From NCBI GenBank assembly GCA_027627225.1, contig CM051026.1, forward strand, positions 7,828,115-7,892,114: 64,000 nt of DNA, written 5' to 3'. Under the pieces are notes generated by a model. That model saw nothing but the letters and a program-made list of their open reading frames with translations. It searched no databases and was not told the origin of the DNA. This document shows positions 55,857-64,000 of the stretch, piece by piece. Made by a program: the position numbers and the translations under genes. The stretch's first letter is position 1, and each line of letters starts with the position of its first letter. Origin of the DNA: Congeria kusceri. Its lineage: Eukaryota; Mollusca; Bivalvia; Myida; Dreissenidae.

Positions 55857-56826
55857 TAAGCTCACCTGAGCGTATTTTTTTATCTTTAAGGATCGCCTTT
55901 TGTCAGTTTTCCGTCGATTGTCGGGCATTGTGTGTCAACATTTTCATTCAAAGAACATCTCCTCCTAAACCACTAGGCAGATTTTCAGCAAATTGACAGG
56001 AATGATCCTTGGGTGACCCTCTTTCAAAATTGTTCAAATCATTCCGGCCTGCTGCATATGTAGGTTACCAGAGTTGAAAATAGATTTAAAGACTGAAAAC
56101 TTTACAAATCTTCTTCTCTAAAACCACAAGGCTTGGAGTTTTCATGTTTAATATCTAATATCCTCTAGTGGTCCTCTACAAAGATTGTTCAGATGATGTC
56201 CCTGGGGTCAAAACTGGCCACACCCTGTTTGGTCATATGGTTTATATAGACTTATGTTTAATATGTAATATCCTCTAGTGGTCCTCTACAAAGATTGTTC
56301 AAATGATGGCCCTGGGGTTAAAACTGGCCACACCCCGTTTGGTCATATGGTTTATATAGACTTATATAGCAAAATGACTTTAAAAATCTTCTCTGAAACT
56401 GCACGGCCCAGAGGTGTCATTTTTGGTATGTAACATTGTTAGTGGTCCTAGCAAAGATTGTTCGAATGATGCCCCTGGGGTCAAAACTGGCCACGGCCTG
56501 GGGTTCACATGTTTTATATAGACTTAAATAGCAAAACTACTTTTAAAATCTCCTCTGAAACCGCAAGGCCCAGTGGTTTCATATTTGGTATGTAATATTG
56601 TATAGTGATCCTCTACAAATATTGTTCAAATGATAACCCCAGTGGTAGAAAGTGGCCACGCCCTATGGGTCACATGGTTTACATAGACTATACAAATCCT
56701 CCTGAAACTGCAAGGCCCAGATCTTTATACTCAGGTAATTGCTTTAGTGCCATTTGGCCCTCTTGTTATAAGCCATTCTGATGCCTTTAACTTAGGTGAG
56801 CGACCTAGGACCATCATGGCCCTCTT
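55857..56826 (-). mobile_element. Helitron-like tandem-repeat element
   Basis: One end is AAGCTCACCTGAGCG. The body has four or five units marked AAGATTGTTCAAATGATG, CCCTGGGGTCAAAACTGGCC and ATGGTTTATATAGACTTA. The other end is TTAGGTGAGCGACCTAGGAC, then CATGGCCCTCTTG. It shares ends, but not core, with the neighbour at 56830-58096 and is oriented the same way. Confidence 0.65.
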
Positions 56827-56829
56827 GGT

Positions 56830-58096
56830 TTAGCTCACCTGCGCACAACGTGCATAGTGAGCTTTTGTGATCGCCTTTTGGCTGTCGTCGGTCATTTGTT
56901 GTTCGTTTTCAACATTTACCTTATTAACACACTAGACCACATTCATTGCCCAGTCTGCATGAAACTTTCTCAGAATATTTGTGCCAGTGATATCTCGGCC
57001 TAGTCTGAAACTGGGTCATGTGGAGTCAAAAACTAGGTCACTAGATTATATTGAAGAAAAAGCTTTTTAACACTCGAGAAATCACATTTTTTGCCCAATC
57101 TGTTTGAAACTTTCTCAAAACATGTGTTGTTATGATATATGGGCCGAGTTCGAAAATGGTTCCGATCCATTGAAAAACATGGCCGCCAGGGGGCTCGGCA
57201 GTTTTCCTTATATGGCTGTATTAGGAAACTTTTAAAAGCTTGTTATCGCTCAAGAGGCCACATTTTTGCCCAATCAACATGAAACTTATTCAGAATATTT
57301 GTCACAATGATATCTCAGCCGAGTTTAAAACTGGGTTATATGGGGTCAAAAACTAGGTCACTAGGTAAAATTGAAGAAAAAGCTTGTTAATACTCTAGTC
57401 AAATTTTTGGTCCAGTTTTCTTGAAACTTGCTCAAAATATTTGTTATGATATCTCTGCCAAGTTTGAAAATGGTTACCCTCTGTTGAAAAACATGGCCGC
57501 CAGGAGGCTTGGTAGTTTTCCTAATGAGGCTATGTTGAAAACTTTATAAAGCTTGTTAACACTCTATAGAGGCCACATTTTTTGCCCAGTCAACATGAAA
57601 CTTGGTCAGAGCATTTGTCCAAATAATATCTCAACCAAACTGGGTCATGTGGGGTCAAAAACTTGGTCACTAGGTCAAATTGAAGAAAAAGCTTGTTAAC
57701 ACTCTAGAAGTCACATTTTTTGCCCAATCTTCTTGAACTGTGCTCTTAACATTTGTTGTTATGGTATCTCGGATGAGTATGAAACTAGGTCACATAGGGT
57801 CAAAAAATATGTCACCAGGCCAAAATGAAGAAAAAACTTGTGAACACGCTAGAGACCTCTTTTATAGCCCAACAATTTGAGCATGAAACTTGCTCAGAAT
57901 ATATGTCCCAATGATATCTAGGACAAGTTCGAAACTGAGTCACATGCGATCAAAAACTAGGTCACCAGGCCAAATAGAAAAAAAAGCTTGTGAACAATCT
58001 AGAGGCCACAATCTTAGCCGAATCTTTATGAAACTTACTAAGAACAGTTTAGTTCCTTAGCCCCTCAGGTGAGCAACCTAGGGCGCTCTTGTTTAA
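56830..58096 (-). mobile_element. Helitron-like tandem-repeat element
   Basis: Begins TTTAGCTCACCTGCGCACAA CGTGC..GTGAGCTT. On the minus strand this is a terminal hairpin closed by AGCTCAC/GTGAGCT followed by CTAA-type ends. The core has about six units marked ACATGAAACTTGCTCAGAAT, ATGATATCTCGGCC and GGGGTCAAAAACTAGGTCAC. The far end is CCTCAGGTGAGCAACCTAGG, then GCTCTTGTTT. It is the opposite orientation of the family at 11115-11652. Confidence 0.7.
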
Positions 58097-59999
58097 CCTG
58101 CCAGTGGGATTTAAAAAAAAAAAACAACTCATAATCCAAAGAATAAAAAATAAAATAGCGGCCTAATTCAGTGAAAAAGTAAATAGATATGAGGGAGCAC
58201 ATTTTCCCATAGCATTGATTTCACTATCTGATTTCACTATCTATTTATCCACGTGTCATTGCGAATTTGAGATCGGTGTTTTTTCTACTTGCCCTGGCCT
58301 CGGCGTTGGCATCAGCATCCGGGCTAGGTTAAAGTTTTTTGTTAAGCTTGAGGACGGGCTTGAGGGATTTCATTCAAACTTTTTTTTCCTATATTAAAAT
58401 TAAAAACCTTTAGGCTAAGTTTGGTAACTTTCATGATTTGTCGTTTTAAAATGTATTGCAAGCTTTGATAAAAATCTTAATAATAAGTTTTCTTCAAGAA
58501 AATAGTCCAAGCAATAGTCAGTTACAGTCAGCGACGTCATGCAAGCGTTTGTAAGAATAAAATTATAATACATGCTCCTTCTATATTCCTCCTGTGTGAC
58601 ATAAGACTCATGACATATAGACGTCTACGGCGCTGTATGGATCAGAATTATCAGTCCGATATTTGTTTTAATGAAGCATTTACTAAAATATTTGCTTTAC
58701 ATATATTTTTATAAAGTCAAAGGTAATTTTTATCATTCAGCAGCAAAATAAGATGTTTAATATACGAGTAATTAGATATTCTCAAAATGATTCAAAAAGG
58801 AAAAGCTGTTGGTAAACTATAAATCCAGTTGGGGAGTACCACGCGCCAATGTCAGTAATGTGAAAGGATATAATAAACGCTGATCACTAAGTATAAGTAT
58901 ACTAAACAGTTGAAATGTGCGGGAAATATGAAGAAAAAAAATAGTTTTCACATTATTTTATTATATTCTAATTGTATTTTAGTGTTGACCGATATTTTGA
59001 TCGATACCAGGACGTTATATCCGATATAAATATTGGTCCGAAAGTATCGATAACCAATATGTATTGATAACCGATACACAGCCCTAGCACTCATGCGAGG
59101 CGCCAACAAGATTCCGGTACTTAGCGAACGTTCTTGTAGCATTTAATTCCGCTTGGTTCTTATGTCTATGGTTACGGAAGTAAATATTGTAATGCCAATT
59201 AAGTAATTTTTTTCAGAAAACGTATAGATTTTGTCCATGGATTTTTAATAGAAAATTTCCTAGACAATTTCTTAGATGTATAAGAAAAAATGTAGTTGAA
59301 AATAAAACTATGGTACATGTCCCAAATCGTAAACATGCATCGAGCGACATCGTATGATCCTTGAAGCAAGTGGAAACAATGTGGAGGACAAATTGAAGAG
59401 TTTGCCCATTCGGACAAAGACCATGCTTACTTCAAATTGCCCGAAGTCTAATTAGCGACTGCATTCGGCATTTTTCCGTTACTGAGAAGTTATCGTTTAC
59501 TTCTCACTGAGTAAACAATAATATAATAACAATAATAACAACAACACCATTAATGAAAAGTTTGTAGTCGCCTACCTGCTTTTATTACATTATTATAGTA
59601 CATGTACTTTTCAGATTTGTTTAAGTGTATTTCGTTAACATTCTGTTCAATTTTGTTGTTGTTGATGTTGTTGCTGTATTCAACATCGACAGATTTGGTT
59701 GATTTTCCGTACGTGAGTAGACTCGCATCTACACTTATTGCTATTGTTGTTACGTGCCACAGAAAGTGTTGCAGCTTGATATTATTATGTTTTATAAATG
59801 CAGATTCCGAAAATAAAACATTAATTTATGTATGAATATTTTCCAGTGAAGTAAACTTGTTGCATGTACATGATTGCTTTCGCATGATAAGCGTTTTCGA
59901 ATAAAACAACCTCGTTACATTATGTTTTGTATGTAGAAATATCAAAAATGTCATTTCCCAATGGAGACCGAACTAATGTCTAACTTAAAGGCACAATGT
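58097..59999. other. no clear gene
   Basis: 58290-58420 resembles a family-A end (CCTCGGCGTTGGCATCAGCA). 58985-59095 reads, on the minus strand, CTAGGGCTGTGTATCGGTTA with AATACATATTGGTTATCGAT, similar to hAT-type termini. The rest is AT-rich. Confidence 0.45.
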
Positions 60000-61060
60000 C
60001 ATAGTTTGCAGTTGGAAAACATTTCAATTTGAATTAACGATAATTTGTTGATAATATTTTGGTTAAAGTTTATATTCAAAAGTTTTGTAACTTCAAAACT
60101 ACATAAGTTATTCACTTGAAACTTGTAACTAACCTTTGTCATCAACTCCAGTATCAATGGCAACATTCCGTATAACTTCTGTTTTGTATTTTTAACTTAT
60201 GCCCATTTTTCACACATATTTTCTGGTTAAAGTTTATATTCAAACGTTTGGTAACTTCAAAACTGTATAAGTTATTCACTTGAAACTTGGAACTTACCTT
60301 TGTCATCAACTCTATTATCAGGGGCAACATTACCCATAACTCGGTTTTGTATTTGACAGAGTTATGTCCCTTGTTCACATAGATGTTATGGTTAAAGTTA
60401 ATATTCAAAACTTTTGGAACTTCAATACTACAAAAGCTATTCACTTGAAACTTCGAATATACCTTTGCCATCAACTCCAGTATCAGGGTGAACATTCCCG
60501 ATAACTCTATTTTGTATTTTGATATAGTTATGTCCCTTTTCACATAGATGTTCTGTTTAAAGTTAATATTCAAACGTTGTGTTACTTCAAAAACTACATA
60601 AGTTATTTACTTGAAACTTGGCACTAACCTTTATTATCAACTCTAGTACCAGGGGCAATATTACCCATAACCCTATTTTGTATTTTGACAGAGTTATGTT
60701 CTCTTTTCACTTAGATTTACTTTTAAAGTTTATATTAAAAAGTTTGGTAAATTCAAAACTACATAAGTTATTCACTTGAAACTTGGCACTAACCTTTGTC
60801 ATCAACTCTAGTATCAGGGGCAACATTACCAATAACTATGTTTTGTATTTTGACAGATTTATGCCCCTTTTTCACAGAGATTTTATGGTTAAAGTTTCTA
60901 TTCAAAAGTTTTGTTACTTCAAAACTATATAAGTTATTCACTTGAAACTTAGAAATAACCTCTGTCATCAACTGTGCTATCAGGGGCAATATTACCCATA
61001 ACTCTGCTATGTATTTTGACAGAGGTAGCCACTTTTTACATAGACTTTGTGGTTAACGTA
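60000..61060 (-). repeat. six-copy 165-bp tandem array
   Basis: The marker ATCAAC falls at 60141, 60305, 60470, 60636, 60801 and 60967, a strikingly even 164-166 bp. Each unit holds GGTTAAAGTTTATATTCAAA, ACTTCAAAACTACATAAGTT, CACTTGAAACTTGGAAC and TTTGTATTTTGACAGAGTTA. It is the reverse complement of the unit at 22895-23377. The minus-strand frames here (139 and 66 codons) are repeat by-products. Confidence 0.92.
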
Positions 61061-62384
61061 TTTGTTCCAAAAATGTATAAACTATACTAGGCCTAACTTA
61101 AAAATACCCCCCCCCCAAAAAAAAAAAAAAAAAACATTTATGCCCCGTTCACTATCCAAAATATGTACCAACTGAAATACTTCAGATATTCGAGCACGCT
61201 GTCCCTTGACAGCTCTTGTTTTAATATTTATTATGCCTTTTTGTGCAACAAGCTACTAGGGTACCGTATGTCTACAAGGTAGCAAACAATGTGCATTTCC
61301 AACCTTGAAATATGAACAACACATGTATTGTAGAACTGGAAAAAGGTCAGTTAGGGCAATTATTTCGCACAGCCAAAACATGTGAGACTGCACCTTTAAA
61401 GATTTATGAAAATTTACTAACAATAAATCCGGTCACGGGAGACAACTCTGTTATAATTATTTTCAAATTTCTGACAGCAGTTGTTTCGCTTTGGTTATAA
61501 TAATGTTTAGCCTGTACTACATACAATTTTAGTGGATTAAATATTCTTTTTCAAATCGTTCATACTGTACGCATTTTTATTGTTTTGGCAGCGAGCAACG
61601 TAACGAATACTTTTACGAAAATAAAATAACATGCTCAGAAATCTGCGCTACGATTTTTTCGATGAAAACGACAAAGAAACAACCAACTCTTATGTTGAAA
61701 TTTCCATACAATTTATATAAAAACCATGATTCGTTTCAATTAAAAGTCTGAAACCGTGTAGTGCTGCAGCACGCATCGCGAAACGTTAACCGATCGTACA
61801 AGCAAGTGAGACCATTGTGATTATGAAATATACCACGTACTTCCCCATTGACTTTTGTAATACAATAATAACCCACACTTCATAATAAACTGTTGAAGGA
61901 CAATGAAACCTTCTGCTGGGCCGAATTCTTTGAACATGTCCGAAAAACATTTTTTGAGGTTTTATTGATGTTATGACTACAAATGGTAGTTTATTTCTTT
62001 TATATAAAACAGTAGAATTTGTTACAGTGCCAGTGATACATTAATTTTAGAACATATTTGAAACAAACTTGAACATAGGCCATATTTTGTGAAAATTATG
62101 AATGCTGTGATTTATTGACATAGGACTTTGTCACATTATGTACATGTCTGTTCTTACTGTACGCTGCCAGGGGGTGACTAGACTTACGCGCGTGCAATCA
62201 CTTTAAGCACTAATTTTTGCCAACACTTCTATAATAAAGTAAAGATAATACAAATACAAACTTGCTGTCATTTTTTGCATAAACAATATGATAGATGCAT
62301 CTTTGCCATTCTAGAGATACAAAGCAGAACAAGGCCCTCTATAGCGCCCGTACCCTCTAGCGTATACCAGATTTATATACCAGG
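61061..62384. other. no gene seen
   Basis: A C10/A20 homopolymer pair lies at about 61108-61134. Otherwise AT-rich without motif. Confidence 0.5.
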
Positions 62385-62545
62385 GTTCATACGAATACTG
62401 AAAGTGCTTGAATTTCAATCTGATCCTTGAGAAGTGCTGAGAATGGACTGAGAATGCTTAAAATGCTTAAGTACACCTCAAATGCTTGAACAATGCGTAT
62501 GTTGGCTTCAAAAGTGCTTAAAATATTCTGCGAAATGAGAAATCA
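62385..62545. repeat. AGTGCTTGAATTT dispersed repeat
   Basis: CTGAAAGTGCTTGAATTTCA, AGAAGTGCTGAGAATGGACT and AATGCTTAAAATGCTTAAG belong to a phrase family that I recall as interspersed in many aquatic animals. No ends are resolved. Confidence 0.45.
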
Positions 62546-62626
62546 CTGAAAACCTTTTGTAGCACCAGCGTAGTGTTTTATATGCTTGCAAAATATTTTT
62601 TTCAAGGACTGTGTTTGTGGGCATAA

Positions 62627-62698
62627 TATCTAATATATATATATAATATAATATAATATAATATATATATATATATATATAATATATATAATATATAA
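62627..62698. repeat. (TA)n microsatellite
   Basis: Uninterrupted AT/AATAT tract of about 70 bp, immediately before the next tandem array. Confidence 0.95.
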
Positions 62699-63325
62699 AT
62701 GTTTGTGGGCATAATATCTAGGTCTAGTTCTATAATCAGCAATTGTGGAGTTATGGCCGATGAATTATCTAAAATTGGCTTTTTAGCCGTTTCCGCTCTC
62801 TAAGTCCAACAGTTTTCATCCGATCTTCACTAAACTTCATGAATATTTTTGTAATAAAAATATCTAGGCCAAGTGCGATAATTAGCCAAATCGCCCCAGG
62901 AATTGTGGAGTTATGGCCCTTGAATATTTAAAATTAGGCTTTTTCGCCGTGTCCGCTCTCTGATTTCAACAAATTTTTTTTATCCAATCTTCACCAAACT
63001 TCATGACAATGTTTGTAATAATAATATCTAGGTCAAGTTCCATAATTAGCCGAATTGTCACAGGAAATGTGGAGTTATTGCCCTTAAATTACCGGTATAT
63101 AAAACTGGCCTTTTAAGCCGTTTCTGTATCTATGTCCAACAGTTCATAGCCGATCTTCATCAAACTTGGTGAAAATCTTTGTGGGCGTATTATCTCTGTT
63201 AAGTTTCATAATCAACCAAATCGTCCCAATTACTGTGGAGTTATGGCCCTTGATTATCTAAATTAAGCCGTTTTAGCTATTTTAACCTAGAGGTGCATAA
63301 CTTTTTTACAAACAGCTTTTGTTAT
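62699..63325 (-). repeat. four-copy ~163-bp tandem array
   Basis: The marker GGAGTTATGGCC (or GGAGTTATTGCC) falls near 62748, 62908, 63072 and 63238. Units also carry TCCAACAGTTTTCATCCGAT and TTCACCAAACTTCATGA. It ends AACCTAGAGGTGCATAACTT, then AACAGCTTTTGTT. It is the reverse complement of the array at 26330-27030. Confidence 0.88.
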
Positions 63326-64000
63326 TAATGTATTTGTCAGCATGCACATGTTCCGAAGCATAGTGTTTCAAACTCATATTGGTATTTTTACTTATTTTTA
63401 CTTAGGAATCTATATAAATATGACCTCATGGTACATATTTCAGAAACACCTTAAGTAAATCTTATCCTAAGCCTAAAGATCATCATTTGTCTTTAGCATT
63501 TCATTCCGTATGTGCATGAAATCTTGCTTAGAATTCACTACTTTCGTACTAATTATTTACTACTATTAACTTCGCTTTAATTTGATTTCATGTAGTTTTT
63601 CAAGTGCATAAAAAAATCAAAACTTAAGTGACAATACTATAAGGTAAACTTAAGATGTTTCTGGAATACGACCCCATATGTCTTTTGTAGACATCATATT
63701 TTAAACCAGAAACTGCCGGAAGCTAAAAATAGCTTTTCTGTATGACACGCGAATTTCACGATTTCCTCGTGCTATGCTGTAATCGATCGAGCGGGCAACT
63801 TTCATGACTGTACATGTACACTGTGCACGAGGATATCGTGATGTTGCACGACAACCCTATTACACGTTCTGAACGATTAAAGAAATACTTTTCGATTTAT
63901 CGTTGTTTATCGGCCAGTTAACAACGATTTGGAGTTCTGATGCGAAGGAATTAAACCACGAGGGCGTTAGCTAGTGTTGTTTAATATGCACGCATCAGAA
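63326..64000. other. no gene seen
   Basis: An imperfect inverted repeat (CACGATTTCCTCGTGC at about 63757 and GCACGAGGATATCGTG at about 63827) and a TGTACATGTACA palindrome lie near the end. Part matches 45072-45110 in reverse. Confidence 0.45.

Noticed and set aside
60154..60989. 139- and 66-codon minus frames
   Set aside because: Produced by the 165-bp tandem array, with repeated peptides matching the unit period.

Overview
The window is almost certainly bivalve-mollusc nuclear DNA. It is AT-rich, has no bacterial gene organisation, and is dense in repeat families I associate with bivalves: ~165-bp tandem-repeat elements whose ends carry AGCTCACC/GGTGAGCT, a tRNA-headed SINE, and MITEs. A dreissenid-like heterodont bivalve is my best guess, from recollection only. 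No complete host protein-coding gene is visible. What coding signal exists is either transposon-derived or consists of short, mostly decayed exon-like pieces.

Layout: 1-11 kb holds a LINE reverse-transcriptase remnant (4.6-5.0 kb), a complete SINE with target-site duplication (5.18-5.48 kb), a small MITE, a 372-bp tandem duplication and a Helitron-like repeat. 12.17-14.46 kb is a 76-copy, 30-bp minisatellite that is open in several frames on both strands. 16-28 kb carries scattered exon-like fragments on the minus strand: an axonemal dynein heavy-chain exon, two BRCT-like exons, and three unidentified exons with good splice sites. Among these lie two inverted copies of a TA-flanked DNA element, Helitron-like tandem repeats and a tRNA-like gene.

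31.27-38.17 kb is a Ty3/gypsy-type LTR retrotransposon with two LTRs that read as identical (247 bp), a GGGT target duplication, a tRNA-Ser-type primer-binding site repeated three times, gag, a canonical -1 slippery heptamer and pol. It is the most interesting object here. Its gag starts with a helix-hairpin-helix domain. Its integrase is missing and is replaced by the C-terminal end of a TatD-family DNase gene in another reading frame. A perfect 50-bp inverted repeat sits 37 bp upstream of the target-site duplication.

38-64 kb is again gene-poor. It holds three MITEs with identifiable ends and target duplications, one MITE-like palindromic element, paired perfect palindromes, a RecQ-helicase C-terminal fragment abutting, head to head, a fragment of another multi-copy gene (DUF6589-like), a 28-bp minisatellite, and large arrays of the ~165-bp repeat families in both orientations. 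The long stretches listed as empty were read on both strands and showed no convincing gene.
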